Made by a program: the position numbers and the translations under genes. Below are positions 32,434 to 41,827 of a DNA stretch of 64,000 nucleotides, one piece after another. Source of the DNA: Streptomyces bluensis (GTDB lineage: Bacteria; Actinomycetota; Actinomycetes; Streptomycetales; Streptomycetaceae); contig NZ_BMVM01000003.1 in NCBI RefSeq assembly GCF_014650715.1, positions 310,001-374,000 on the forward strand. The letters run 5' to 3'. Positions within the stretch are counted from its first letter, which is position 1; every line of letters begins with the position of its first letter. The notes under the pieces are model-generated. The model was not told the origin of the DNA. It saw only the letters and a list, made by a program, of their open reading frames with translations, and made no database searches.

Positions 32434-33837
32434 ATGAAGCGGAGAGCGTGGCTGACGCTGGGGGCCGTCGTGGTGGGCGGGGCGGGCGTCGTGACGTACG
32501 CCGTCGCCAGTCCGGTCAGCGGGCCGGCCGCCGACTACACCGGAGACGGCGTCAGCGACCTCGTGGCCGCCACGCCGAAGACCGGCAGCGGCTGGATCAC
32601 CCTCGTGCCGGGCGGCGCCAACGCCCCCGTCTCCGGTTCCAAGCTCCGCCTCAACCAGGCGAGCCCGGGTGTCCCGGGTGCCGCGGAGTCCGGCGACCAG
32701 TGGGGCGCGGCCACCGCGTGGGGCGACATCAACGGCGACGGTTACGCGGACCTCGCGATCGGCGCGCCCGGCGAGGACGACTCCACCGGGCACAAGGACC
32801 GCGGTGCGGTGACGATCCTGTACGGCCCCAAGTTCGACACCGACGCCGACACCATGGCGCTCGGCGACGACTACAACCCGAACAGCGCGAGGTTCGGCTC
32901 GACCGTCGCCGTGGGCGACTTCAACTCCGACGGCAGGGCCGACGTCTTCACCGCGGCCACCGGCACCGGCGGCAACTGGGCCGCCCGCTTCGACAACGGC
33001 CACGAGGTGGCGGGCGACCTCACGACGGCGACCGGCTCCCTGGCCTACGCCGACGCCACGACCGGTGACTTCAACCGGGACGGCTACACGGACGTGGCGC
33101 TCAACTACCGTGACGCGTCCGGCGTCGGCAAGATCGTCTGGTTCAGGGGTTCCAGGTCGCTGGGCCTGACGAAGGTGTCCACGCTCACCGTCAAGGGTGG
33201 CCGCTCCATCGCCGCGGGCGACATGAACGGCGACGGCTACGACGACATCGCCGTCGGCCAGCCGTACACCTCCGAGTCCGGTGCCACGGCGGGCGGCCAG
33301 GTCACGATGGTCCTGGGCTCGTCCACCGGCTTCACCACCACCGGCACGAAGACGATCCACCAGGCCACGAGCGGCGTGGAGGGCGCCGCCGAGGCGGGCG
33401 ACGCCTTCGGCACCTCGGTCTCGGTGGGGGACTTCAACGCCGACGGCTACGCGGACGTCCTGACCGGCGCCCCGAACGAGGACATCACCCGCGACGGGAC
33501 GAACCGCTCCAACGCGGGCGCGGTCTGGCTCCTCAAGGGCACGTCCTCCGGCCTGACGGGCACGGGCTCCCTGTCCCTCTCCCAGGACTCCCCGAGCGTC
33601 CCCGGCGCCACCGAGACCGACGACAAGTTCGGCTCCGCCGTCTCACTGACCGACCTCACGGGCGACGGCTACGCCGACCTCACCATCGGCACCGAGGGCG
33701 AGGACACCGGCAACGGCACCCTCCTGTGGGTCCCGGTCCAGGACGGCACGGTCACGACGACCAAGTCGACGTACTACGGGCTGACGCAGCTGGGGACATC
33801 GACGGGGGCGAGGCTGGGCCAGGTACTGACGCCGTAG
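32434..33837 (+). CDS. Secreted FG-GAP repeat (integrin-like beta-propeller) protein
   Basis: 467 aa from ATG 32434; upstream in-frame GTG codons exist and no clear ribosome site decides. The signal peptide is MKRRAWLTLGAVVVGGAGVV, cut near AVASP. Seven repeats follow, each with a calcium-type loop DxNxDGxxD or close variant: YTGDGVSDLVAATP, DINGDGYADLAIGAPGED, DFNSDGRADVFTA, DFNRDGYTDVAL, DMNGDGYDDIAVGQP, DFNADGYADVLTGAPNED, DLTGDGYADLTIGTEGED. This predicts a seven-bladed propeller outside the cell. Ligand unknown. The 5' flank has a repeated GGGGTGGGACAT (near 32364-32394). Confidence 0.87.
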   Translation: MKRRAWLTLGAVVVGGAGVVTYAVASPVSGPAADYTGDGVSDLVAATPKTGSGWITLVPGGANAPVSGSKLRLNQASPGVPGAAESGDQWGAATAWGDINGDGYADLAIGAPGEDDSTGHKDRGAVTILYGPKFDTDADTMALGDDYNPNSARFGSTVAVGDFNSDGRADVFTAATGTGGNWAARFDNGHEVAGDLTTATGSLAYADATTGDFNRDGYTDVALNYRDASGVGKIVWFRGSRSLGLTKVSTLTVKGGRSIAAGDMNGDGYDDIAVGQPYTSESGATAGGQVTMVLGSSTGFTTTGTKTIHQATSGVEGAAEAGDAFGTSVSVGDFNADGYADVLTGAPNEDITRDGTNRSNAGAVWLLKGTSSGLTGTGSLSLSQDSPSVPGATETDDKFGSAVSLTDLTGDGYADLTIGTEGEDTGNGTLLWVPVQDGTVTTTKSTYYGLTQLGTSTGARLGQVLTP

Positions 33838-33893
33838 CGCGCCCCGGTCACTGACTCAGAAACTCCGGCCGGCTTGGCCTCCGGGCCGGCCCC

Positions 33894-33976
33894 TCCAGCC
33901 CGTCCGGCGTTCGAGGACGAGGCCGGATCAGGCCGGATCAGGCCGGACGGGGGTCTGGGGGCGGAGCCCCCAGGGG
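33894..33976 (-). repeat. Interspersed Streptomyces repeat with terminal hairpin
   Basis: CAGCCCGTCCGGCGTTCGAG followed by GACGAGGCC, three copies of GGCCGGATCA-type units, then GGGGGTCTGGGGGCGGAGCC. The 3' end forms CTGGGGGC-GGA-GCCCCCAG (33955-33973). I recall this sequence as a very common Streptomyces repeat. It overlaps the 3' end of the 33938-34453 gene, so that protein's last residues are read from repeat DNA. Confidence 0.65.
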
Positions 33977-34453
33977 ATGGGAACGGGTAGGTGCGGCGGG
34001 GGCGAACTCCCCCACCGCGTCCAGACACAACAACCGCAGCGACCCGTCCCCGGAGTAACACCGCCGCGCCTCATCGATCGGATCCCACACCCGGCCGTCC
34101 GGCGTCCGCACCCACAGATCCCCGCCCGACGACAGCCACTCCCCGCCACCCTCGCGGATGATCACCTCACCCGCATACGCACCGAGCCCCCGCAGCACCC
34201 GCTCGGCAGCGGCCCACGGCGTACCCTCCCGCCGTATCTCCTCGATCATCCGGTCCACCCGCCACAGACTCCGCGCCGAGTAGTCGAGACGCACCCGCGC
34301 CCCTTCGCGCATCATCCCCACCACGTCAGCCGCCCACCGAACGGGCTTGCCCGCGGAATGGTGCCGTGCCGCTGGCTGCGTCGCTGTCGTGGTCGTCGCC
34401 GCTGTCGCCACCGTCGTCGTCGCCGTCCATGCCGTCTGCTGTGCGTCGTTCAC
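33938..34453 (-). CDS. Conserved hypothetical protein
   Basis: 171 aa; family not recognised. After a Thr/Ala-rich N-terminal ~35 residues comes a compact domain: RWAADVVGMMREGARVRLDY, SLWRVDRMIEEIRREGTPWA, VLRGLGAYAGEVIIREGGGE and DLWVRTPDGRVWDPIDEARR, ending near LRLLCLDAVGEFAP. The start is uncertain. The C-terminal Pro-rich tail lies in an interspersed repeat and is probably not conserved. Cytoplasmic, no membrane helix. Confidence 0.6.
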   Translation of the reverse strand: MNDAQQTAWTATTTVATAATTTTATQPAARHHSAGKPVRWAADVVGMMREGARVRLDYSARSLWRVDRMIEEIRREGTPWAAAERVLRGLGAYAGEVIIREGGGEWLSSGGDLWVRTPDGRVWDPIDEARRCYSGDGSLRLLCLDAVGEFAPAAPTRSHPLGAPPPDPRPA

Positions 34454-34625
34454 ACTCGGAAGAGCGCCCTCCGCACGCGCCGCGTCACACGAATCCGGGG
34501 GATGCGCGACACCGGCGCAGGACCGCCACAGCGGCCGCAGGACGGTTACAACATCCTTGCGCCATCAGGGGTTTGCCCCGTCACTCACGCCCCCGGCTCA
34601 CGCCCAGTGGCTCACGTCTCGCGGC

Positions 34626-35264
34626 TTACGCTTCGCGGCTTACGCTTCGTAGCTCAACCCCCCGCGCCCGCCGCGACACCACCGCCCGCAACACCCGTCG
34701 CCCCTCCGTCGACACGTCGAGCGCCTGCCGCACCCCGTTCGCCCCGTGCCCGGCGAGCAGCTCCAGCACCGTGACCTGACGGCGCAGTTCCGCGGCGACG
34801 AGCGGGGACATGCCCTCCGTACGCCCCTCACGGGGGGCCGTCACGGACGAACCGCCCTCCTCCGATGCCTTGCCCACGGGGTCGAGCAGCCGGTGTATCC
34901 GCAGGGCGGCCACGGAACAGGCGTCGGCCCACTCCCGCAACGCCCTCGCGGACCGCTCACCGGGCGCGGCGGCCAGCATCCGCCGGGCGAGCAGAGCGGC
35001 CTCGTCCTCGGCGGAACCACCGCCGGGACCCAGGCCAGCGGCCCCGCCCTCGCCCCAGGCGTCCCCCGCGCCGAGCTCCCCCCGCACCTTGGTGACCCGC
35101 TCCTCCCAGTCGGCCCAGGCGTCTCCGCCCGCGAGGCTCGCCCACAGCGGGCGCAGCACCTCGTCATCGCCCCCGAGCAACGGAACGCAGCGATCCAAAC
35201 AAGCCAGTCCGCTGGCGGCCAGCCCGCGTTCGTCGGCCTGTGCGATCAGCTCCACCAGGCTCAT
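34626..35264 (-). CDS. Hypothetical helical protein
   Basis: 212 aa from ATG 35264, with AGGAGG upstream. Begins MSLVELIAQADERGLAASGL and is Ala/Leu/Arg-rich and mostly helical (LRPLWASLAGGDAWADWEER, ALREWADACSVAALRIHRLL, AAELRRQVTVLELLAGHGAN). No family recognised. It stands alone between two non-coding gaps. Confidence 0.6.
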   Translation of the reverse strand: MSLVELIAQADERGLAASGLACLDRCVPLLGGDDEVLRPLWASLAGGDAWADWEERVTKVRGELGAGDAWGEGGAAGLGPGGGSAEDEAALLARRMLAAAPGERSARALREWADACSVAALRIHRLLDPVGKASEEGGSSVTAPREGRTEGMSPLVAAELRRQVTVLELLAGHGANGVRQALDVSTEGRRVLRAVVSRRARGVELRSVSREA

Positions 35265-35454
35265 CACGCCTCCTCGAAACTCGTTCGACAGGGCGCCTGT
35301 GCTTGACGGAGCCCGCACTTTCCCTTACTGCGTGCGACGGCCCGGGAGTGTCACAGGGGCACGACCCCGAGCCGGTCGAGCAACGGGAACAGCGGGATTC
35401 GGCCACGAGCGGCCGCTCGCAGAAATCGGGCGGTCCGTCCCGGCGCACCCGCGG

Positions 35455-36231
35455 TCAGCCGGAGACGGCCGCGGGCGCCGGCGCGCCCGGCCCGCTGCGC
35501 GCCTTGGTGTCCTGCATGCGCGTCAGCGTGAGCACGAAGAGGATGGCGAGGACGGCGGCGACGGCGTCGACCGCGTCCGCGAACAGCACCTGCCCCACGG
35601 CCCGCTCGATCTCCGGTGCCGTCTCGGCCCTGCTGTAGGCGGTGGAGGCGAGCCGCCCGGCGACCTGACCGATCACCCAGGCGGCCCACCAGGCGTTCAC
35701 GAGCGCGTGCGAGCGGGGCGTGTACCAGGGGCTGCTGGCGTCCCAGATGTCGAGCGCGATCCGCCGCGGGAACCACAGGTTCACGATCGGCACGAACCAG
35801 CCGCCCACCGCCCAGCCGCGCTTCTTGCCGTGCCCGAACGGGTGGAACACCTCGGCGTTCACCCGCACCCGGTGGAACCAGACGAGGAAGACGACGGCGG
35901 TGGAGAGCAGAGCGGCCGTCTGCACGGACCCGGCCGCCGTGAACAGCGAGTCCGCGGAGTCGGCCCTGCGCTGCACGTCCGCGCCGGCGTCGCCGTCGGC
36001 GATGTCGCCGACCACGTCGTACGACACGAGGTCCGCCCAGATGGCGAACAGATCGGCGGCGACCACCGCGCCGAGCAGCACGGCGACGGCCCGGCCGAGG
36101 CCGACGGGCGAGCTCAGCCAGGCGCCCGGCCCGTGCGGCGGGGCCACGGGCGCGGCACCGGCCGCGGCGCACTGGGCGCAGATGACCCCGTCCGGTGTGG
36201 CGTCGAAGTGTCGGCATCGCGTGCAGAGCAT
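35455..36231 (-). CDS. DUF4328 membrane protein with N-terminal zinc ribbon
   Basis: 258 aa. Residues 3-21 have two Cys pairs (CTRCRHF, CAQCAAAG) typical of a zinc ribbon. The rest is the DUF4328 membrane domain with about five helices: GRAVAVLLGAVVAADLFAIW, LLSTAVVFLVWFHRVRVNAE, GWAVGGWFVPIVNLWFPRRI (the signature), ALVNAWWAAWVIGQVAGRLA and AVAAVLAILFVLTLTRMQD. Function unknown; common in actinobacteria. Confidence 0.82.
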   Translation of the reverse strand: MLCTRCRHFDATPDGVICAQCAAAGAAPVAPPHGPGAWLSSPVGLGRAVAVLLGAVVAADLFAIWADLVSYDVVGDIADGDAGADVQRRADSADSLFTAAGSVQTAALLSTAVVFLVWFHRVRVNAEVFHPFGHGKKRGWAVGGWFVPIVNLWFPRRIALDIWDASSPWYTPRSHALVNAWWAAWVIGQVAGRLASTAYSRAETAPEIERAVGQVLFADAVDAVAAVLAILFVLTLTRMQDTKARSGPGAPAPAAVSG

Positions 36232-36443
36232 GGTGAAGCGGCCCCCCGTGTCGGATCGGACAGAACCGCACGGGGCCCTCCCCAGAGCCTCACACGCGGC
36301 AGGCGGAACATACGGCGCACCGGCCGCGCACGTCCACCGGTTTCAGCCCCGCTTCAGCCCCGCAGTTTCCGCGCCCCGCAGTTTCCACCCCGTAGCTTCA
36401 GCCCCGTGGCTTCAGCCCGTACGAACGCCCGGCGCGGCACGCG

Positions 36444-38102
36444 TCAGCCGACCCGCTCCGCCAGCTTCTGGAACTCCGCCCAGGACAGGTCGGGCTTCCC
36501 CGGATCCCACAGCTTCTGGCTCAGCGCCCGCAGCGGCATCCGTACGCCCTGCGCCACCTCTGCCTCGGTCTGGGAGTTCGACAGGTCGCACCAGACCGCG
36601 AAGGACCCGCCCAGGATCTGGTCGTCGTACTTCTTGGCCACCGGAGTCGTGCCGCGCAGCACCAGTGGTGTCCACTGCTCGTAGATCCGCTGCCCGGTCG
36701 GGTAGACGAACTGGTTGGGTTCGCCGAGGACGTAGTACAGGAACTCGTCGTTGTAGTTGACCACCCGGCGTCCGGCGCTCAGGTATGCGTCCGGCTGCCG
36801 GGCCCCGAACTCCTTGCCCGTCCAGTACGCGACCTGGATGTCGCGCGACGGCTGCACCTTGGTGTCGCGGAAGAACCCGTCGTTCCAGGCCCGCATCGTC
36901 CGGTCGTGCTTGCGGATCGTGGCGGCCCTGTCGTCCATCCAGCCCGTGGCCAGGTCGGCCACGGTCGCCCCCGCCCCGTACCGGGCCCGTGCCGCGGCCG
37001 CCAGCTGCGGATAGGAGGACTCGGGGTCCGAGACCATCAGCGCCCGGTACTCGTCGGCGCCGAGGTGCCAGTAGGGCCCGGGGAACAGGTCCGCGTACTC
37101 GTTCAGCAGATCGTCGACGACCTTCGCCGCCCTGGGCTTGGAGATGTCGACCGCGCCGGAGGCGGCCACGCCGCTCGCGTTGCGCAGTTGCAGGTCCGGG
37201 TAGGCGGCGATCACCGCGCCCAGATGGCCCGGCGAGTCGATCTCGGGGACGACCTTGATGTGGCGGCTCGCCGCGAGGTCCACGATGCGCCGTACCTGCG
37301 CCTTGGTGAGGTGCTGCTTCGACACCACCTCGGGGTGCGTGTCCGACTCGATGCGGAAGCCCTGGTCGTCGGAGAAGTGGAGCCCGAGCTGGTTGTACTT
37401 CAGGTCGCCGAGCTCGCGGATGCGGTCCTCGATCCAGCCCGCCGTGAAGTGCTTGCGCGCGGTGTCCAGCATGAACCCGCGCTGCGGCTTGGCGGGCTCG
37501 TCCCGTACGACGCCCTCGGGTGCCGTGCCCCCGTCACGCACCTCCTGTTTGAGGGTGCGCGTGCCGTAGAAGACGCCCGTGTCGGTGGCCGCGGAGATCC
37601 GTACGCGGCCGTCGCGCACGGTCATCGTGTACGCCTCGGAGTTCGGCTGGTTTTTGCCGGTCAGCGTCAGCTGCACGTCCCCGTCGCAGGGCTCGACCTC
37701 TCCCGCGTACGTGAGACCCAGCTCACGCGCGGTGAGCTTGCCCTCGTCGGCCAGCTTCCTGTCGTCGACCACGAGCCGGGCTCCGTCGGAGGGCCGCCAG
37801 CCGGGGCCGCGGGCGGGCGTGTGCTCCCGTACCGCCGGAATCGTCCGGGGCTTCTGGGACATCGGGTACGAGCGCGACGGGGACGAGGACGCGGACGGGG
37901 ACGGGCAGTCGCCCGAGTCGGCCCCCGCGCCCACCCCCGCCGGCCGGGAACCGTTCGCCTCCCCCGCGTCACCGCCCGGCCAGACGGTCACACCGAACAC
38001 GACGGCAGCACCCGCCAGAGCGACCGCCACGACGGGGAGCAACCACTTCGGCATCCCGGACGTCTTCCTCCTTCGGGGTGCCCTGCGCCGACCACGGTTC
38101 AC
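36444..38102 (-). CDS. Beta-N-acetylhexosaminidase, GH20, membrane-anchored
   Basis: 552 aa. A basic N-terminus is followed by one hydrophobic helix (WLLPVVAVALAGAAVVFGVT), then a Ser/Pro linker, so the enzyme is anchored or secreted. A GH20b domain (LTARELGLTYAGEV...) precedes the GH20 barrel: RGFMLDTARKHFTAGWIEDR, KYNQLGLHFSDDQGFRIESD, VVPEIDSPGHLGAVIAAYPD, and the catalytic Asp-Glu pair in WHLGADEYRAL. Releases terminal GlcNAc or GalNAc from chitin- or wall-derived oligosaccharides. Monocistronic. Confidence 0.93.
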   Translation of the reverse strand: MNRGRRRAPRRRKTSGMPKWLLPVVAVALAGAAVVFGVTVWPGGDAGEANGSRPAGVGAGADSGDCPSPSASSSPSRSYPMSQKPRTIPAVREHTPARGPGWRPSDGARLVVDDRKLADEGKLTARELGLTYAGEVEPCDGDVQLTLTGKNQPNSEAYTMTVRDGRVRISAATDTGVFYGTRTLKQEVRDGGTAPEGVVRDEPAKPQRGFMLDTARKHFTAGWIEDRIRELGDLKYNQLGLHFSDDQGFRIESDTHPEVVSKQHLTKAQVRRIVDLAASRHIKVVPEIDSPGHLGAVIAAYPDLQLRNASGVAASGAVDISKPRAAKVVDDLLNEYADLFPGPYWHLGADEYRALMVSDPESSYPQLAAAARARYGAGATVADLATGWMDDRAATIRKHDRTMRAWNDGFFRDTKVQPSRDIQVAYWTGKEFGARQPDAYLSAGRRVVNYNDEFLYYVLGEPNQFVYPTGQRIYEQWTPLVLRGTTPVAKKYDDQILGGSFAVWCDLSNSQTEAEVAQGVRMPLRALSQKLWDPGKPDLSWAEFQKLAERVG

Positions 38103-38284
38103 GACGCGCCCCCGATTGCTCCCTCTATCCGCGTTCGCCCCATGTCACATACCTCCACTCACGTACCTCCAGCGCCGAACCTACGACGTCCCTCCAGCCC
38201 GACCGTCCACCAGCGTTTCCGAAACTCTTCCCTCCGGGTGAATTTCGGGCATCGTTCAGACAGTCGTTGACCGCCCTCGATAAC

Positions 38285-38923
38285 GTGACGGCACATCTCA
38301 CACACCACCCCCAGCCGACCCGTACGCGACGTCCACAAGACCTCGCCACACACCGCCGAGGACCCACGCTGCCTTCGCACCGTCTTCCGCACCTCCCCGG
38401 CCAGGTCGCCTTTCCGGAGCAACCGCGCACCGCCCCCGACGGCCCCATCAACCTGGACGGGTTCAACACCGCGCCCGCGCCCGACACCGAGCAGGCCCTC
38501 CTCACCTGCTGCCGGAGTCTGCGCTGGGCCCACCGCGTCGCCGAGCACAGGCCCTACCCGGACCTGGAGGCCCTCCTCGCCGCGGCCGACGAGGCGGCCT
38601 ACGACCTGACGCCCGCCGACATCGCCGAGGCCCTGGCCGCCGAGTCGCTCACCCTGCTCCCGGCCGGCGCGTACTCCGCCGCCCACACCGCACTGAGCGC
38701 CGCACACGCCGCCTACGAGAGCCGCTTCGGGCACGTCTTCGTGATCTGCCTGGACGACATCCCCACCGAGGAAGCCCTCGACCGGGTCCTCACCGGCATC
38801 CGGTCACGATTGACAAACGATCCGGAAGAAGAACGCCTCCTGGCAGCGGAGGAGCTCCGCCGCCTGGCAAGAGGAAGACTGACAAGGATCGTAGGGGACT
38901 TCTCGACGCAACCTGTGGCATAA
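38285..38923 (+). CDS. 2-oxo-4-hydroxy-4-carboxy-5-ureidoimidazoline (OHCU) decarboxylase
   Basis: About 212 aa from GTG 38285; the start is uncertain because the frame is open far upstream. The OHCU domain starts at INLDGFNTAPAPDTEQALLT and includes WAHRVAEHRPYPDLEALLAA (catalytic His region), AALAAESLTLLPAGAYSAAH-type helix with AYESRFGHVFVICLDDIPTE, then NDPEEERLLAAEELRRLARG. Catalyses the last step of urate breakdown to allantoin. A ~60-residue Pro/Thr/Arg-rich leader is unusual. No other uricase-pathway gene nearby. Followed at once by an interspersed repeat. Confidence 0.82.
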   Translation: MTAHLTHHPQPTRTRRPQDLATHRRGPTLPSHRLPHLPGQVAFPEQPRTAPDGPINLDGFNTAPAPDTEQALLTCCRSLRWAHRVAEHRPYPDLEALLAAADEAAYDLTPADIAEALAAESLTLLPAGAYSAAHTALSAAHAAYESRFGHVFVICLDDIPTEEALDRVLTGIRSRLTNDPEEERLLAAEELRRLARGRLTRIVGDFSTQPVA

Positions 38924-38925
38924 GC

Positions 38926-38967
38926 AGGGGCGCGGGGAACTGCGCGACCAGCCAAAACCAGCCCGCA
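38926..38967 (-). repeat. Interspersed Streptomyces repeat, copy 2
   Basis: AGGGGCGCGGGGAACTGCGC followed by GACCAGCCAAAACCAGCCCGCA: inverted copy of 3402-3443, with only a few differences. It starts 3 nt after the OHCU decarboxylase stop, upstream of the sdh operon. Confidence 0.7.
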
Positions 38968-39171
38968 CCCGGCATACAGGACAAACCCCCACCCCGGAAG
39001 CCGCCAGACTCCATCCCGTCCACATGCCTGATTGATCACACCCGCAACCCCCCGAGTAAGCGCCGCAGGCACACGTCGCTACGATGCTGGGGGCCGGTGG
39101 ACCGTACCCGGCCGGGCCCGACCGACACAGAAGCCGGCAGGCCCCAGTCCCCGCTCCCGGAGGGTTCTTCC

Positions 39172-39552
39172 GTGCCGGCTGGAACGCTGTACCGCGGCCG
39201 GGAAGGAATGTGGTCCTGGGTGGCTCATCGAGTCACCGGCGTCCTCATCTTCTTCTTCCTGTTCGTACATGTGCTGGACACCGCTCTCGTCCGTGTCTCC
39301 CCCGAGGCCTACGACACGGTCGTGGCCACGTACAAGACCCCGCTCGTCGCGCTGCTGGAGTACGGCCTCGTCGCCGCCATCCTCTTCCACGCGCTCAACG
39401 GCCTGCGCGTCATCGCCGTCGACTTCTGGGCCAAGGGCCCGCGCTACCAGAAGCAGATGCTCTGGACCGTCGTCGGCGTCTGGCTCGTGCTGATGATCGG
39501 GGCGCTGTACCCCGTCCTCGGCCACGCCGTTCGTGAAGTCTTCGGGAGCTGA
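39172..39552 (+). CDS. sdhC: Succinate dehydrogenase cytochrome b subunit
   Basis: 126 aa from GTG 39172 (GGAGGG seven bases upstream). Three membrane helices: VAHRVTGVLIFFFLFVHVLD, LEYGLVAAILFHALNGLRVI and WTVVGVWLVLMIGALYPVLG. The haem-ligand His candidates are in HRVTG, FVHVLD and LFHALNG. MPAGTLYRGREGMWSW start is as in other Streptomyces SdhC. First gene of sdhCDAB; passes electrons from succinate to quinone in the membrane. Confidence 0.93.
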   Translation: MPAGTLYRGREGMWSWVAHRVTGVLIFFFLFVHVLDTALVRVSPEAYDTVVATYKTPLVALLEYGLVAAILFHALNGLRVIAVDFWAKGPRYQKQMLWTVVGVWLVLMIGALYPVLGHAVREVFGS

Positions 39553-39557
39553 GGCGC

Positions 39558-40049
39558 ATGTCCACCACTGAGACCACCGAATCCGGAATCGGCCCGGTAG
39601 AGGGCGCGGGCGAGCTGTCGGGCTACAGCCCCGAGAACCCGGCTCCCGTCATCGAGCCGCCCCGCAAGCGGACCACGAAGACCCCGAAGTCGACCCGCGG
39701 CAACTTCGAGATGTACGGCTGGCTGTTCATGCGCCTGTCCGGCATCGTCCTGGTCGTCCTGGTCATCGGCCACCTGCTCATCCAGCTCGTCCTCGACGGC
39801 GGCGTCTCCAAGATCGGCTTCGCGTTCGTCGCGGGCCGCTGGGCCTCGCCGTTCTGGCAGACCTGGGACCTGCTGATGCTGTGGCTGGCGATGCTGCACG
39901 GCGCGAACGGCCTCCGCACGATCATCAACGACTACGCGGAGCGCCCGAACACGCGCCTGTGGCTGAAGGGCCTGCTCTACACCGCCACGGTGTTCACCAT
40001 CCTGCTGGGCACGCTGGTGATCTTCACCTTCGACCCGAACATCCGCTAG
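39558..40049 (+). CDS. sdhD: Succinate dehydrogenase hydrophobic membrane anchor subunit
   Basis: 163 aa, starting 5 nt after sdhC. A hydrophilic ~55-residue N-terminus precedes three helices: [40 protein letters not shown] and [18 protein letters not shown]. His in VIGHLL and MLHGANG are probable haem ligands. With SdhC it anchors the SdhAB catalytic part to the membrane. Confidence 0.92.
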   Translation: MSTTETTESGIGPVEGAGELSGYSPENPAPVIEPPRKRTTKTPKSTRGNFEMYGWLFMRLSGIVLVVLVIGHLLIQLVLDGGVSKIGFAFVAGRWASPFWQTWDLLMLWLAMLHGANGLRTIINDYAERPNTRLWLKGLLYTATVFTILLGTLVIFTFDPNIR

Positions 40050-40072
40050 GCACGGGGCTGAGGTATCCACTC

Positions 40073-41827
40073 ATGAAGATCCACAAGTACGACACCGTCA
40101 TCGTCGGCGCCGGTGGCGCGGGCATGCGCGCGGCCATCGAGTCCACGAAGCGCAGCCGCACCGCGGTCCTGACCAAGCTGTACCCCACCCGCTCCCACAC
40201 GGGCGCCGCGCAGGGCGGCATGGCCGCCGCGCTGGCCAACGTGGAGGAGGACAACTGGGAGTGGCACACCTTCGACACGGTCAAGGGCGGTGACTACCTG
40301 GTCGACCAGGACGCCGCCGAGATCCTGGCGAAGGAGGCCATCGACTCGGTCCTCGACCTGGAGAAGATGGGCCTGCCGTTCAACCGCACCCCGAACGGCA
40401 CGATCGACCAGCGCCGCTTCGGCGGTCACAGCCGGAACCACGGTGAGGCCCCGGTCCGCCGCTCCTGCTACGCGGCCGACCGCACCGGCCACATGATCCT
40501 CCAGACGCTGTACCAGAACTGCGTGAAGGAGGGCGTGGAGTTCTTCAACGAGTTCTACGTCCTCGACCAGCTGATCACCGAGGTGGACGGCGTCAAGAAG
40601 TCCGCGGGCGTCGTGGCCTACGAGCTGGCCACCGGCGAGATCCACGTCTTCCAGGCGAAGGCGGTCATCTACGCGTCCGGCGGCTGCGGCAAGTTCTTCA
40701 AGGTGACGTCGAACGCGCACACGCTGACGGGCGACGGCCAGGCAGCGGTCTACCGCCGTGGCCTCCCGCTGGAGGACATGGAGTTCTTCCAGTTCCACCC
40801 GACCGGCATCTGGCGCATGGGCATCCTGCTGACGGAGGGCGCCCGCGGTGAGGGCGGCATCCTCCGCAACAAGGACGGCGAGCGCTTCATGGAGAAGTAC
40901 GCGCCGGTCATGAAGGACCTCGCGTCCCGTGACGTCGTCTCGCGCTCCATCTACACGGAGATCCGCGAGGGCCGTGGCTGCGGTCCCGAGGGCGACCACG
41001 TCTACCTCGACCTCACCCACCTCCCGCCGGAGCAGCTGGACGCCAAGCTCCCGGACATCACGGAGTTCGCGCGCACCTACCTCGGCATCGAGCCCTACAC
41101 GGACCCGATCCCGATCCAGCCCACCGCGCACTACGCGATGGGCGGCATCCCGACGAACGTCGAGGGTGAGGTGCTGCTCGACAACACCACCGTCGTCCCC
41201 GGCCTGTACGCGGCCGGCGAGGTCGCGTGCGTGTCGGTGCACGGCGCGAACCGCCTGGGCACGAACAGCCTCCTGGACATCAACGTCTTCGGCCGCCGCG
41301 CGGGCATCGCCGCCGCCGAGTACTCCCAGAAGGCCGAGTTCGTCGAGCTGCCGGAGAACCCGGAGTCCCTGGTCGTCGAGCAGATCGAGCGGTTGCGCTC
41401 GTCCACGGGCAGCGAGCGCGTGGCGGAGCTGCGCCGCGAGCTGCAGGAGACCATGGACGCGAACGTCATGGTGTTCCGCACCGAGCAGACGATCAAGACG
41501 GCCGTGGAGAAGATCGCGGAACTCCGCGAGCGCTACAAGAACGTCTCGGTCCAGGACAAGGGCAAGCGGTTCAACACGGACCTGCTGGAGGCCATCGAGC
41601 TGGGCAACCTGCTCGACCTGGCCGAGGTCATGGCCGTGTCGGCGCTGGCCCGCAAGGAGTCCCGCGGCGGTCACTACCGCGAGGACTACCCGAACCGCGA
41701 CGACGTCAACTTCATGCGCCACACCATGGCGTACCGCGAGGTGGGCGACGACGGCGCCGAGTCCATCCGTCTCGACTACAAGCCGGTCGTCCAGACCCGC
41801 TACCAGCCGATGGAGCGTAAGTACTGA
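40073..41827 (+). CDS. sdhA: Succinate dehydrogenase flavoprotein subunit
   Basis: 584 aa from ATG 40073. FAD-binding [12 protein letters not shown] at the N-terminus; the covalent-FAD His in [14 protein letters not shown]; substrate region [40 protein letters not shown]; and [20 protein letters not shown]. Oxidises succinate to fumarate. ATG lies 24 nt after sdhD; stop overlaps the sdhB start by one base. Confidence 0.97.
   Translation: MKIHKYDTVIVGAGGAGMRAAIESTKRSRTAVLTKLYPTRSHTGAAQGGMAAALANVEEDNWEWHTFDTVKGGDYLVDQDAAEILAKEAIDSVLDLEKMGLPFNRTPNGTIDQRRFGGHSRNHGEAPVRRSCYAADRTGHMILQTLYQNCVKEGVEFFNEFYVLDQLITEVDGVKKSAGVVAYELATGEIHVFQAKAVIYASGGCGKFFKVTSNAHTLTGDGQAAVYRRGLPLEDMEFFQFHPTGIWRMGILLTEGARGEGGILRNKDGERFMEKYAPVMKDLASRDVVSRSIYTEIREGRGCGPEGDHVYLDLTHLPPEQLDAKLPDITEFARTYLGIEPYTDPIPIQPTAHYAMGGIPTNVEGEVLLDNTTVVPGLYAAGEVACVSVHGANRLGTNSLLDINVFGRRAGIAAAEYSQKAEFVELPENPESLVVEQIERLRSSTGSERVAELRRELQETMDANVMVFRTEQTIKTAVEKIAELRERYKNVSVQDKGKRFNTDLLEAIELGNLLDLAEVMAVSALARKESRGGHYREDYPNRDDVNFMRHTMAYREVGDDGAESIRLDYKPVVQTRYQPMERKY

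Noticed and set aside
40046..41722. 558-codon ORF antisense to sdhA
   Set aside because: Shadow of sdhA; composition dominated by Leu/Val/Arg/Gly with no motif.
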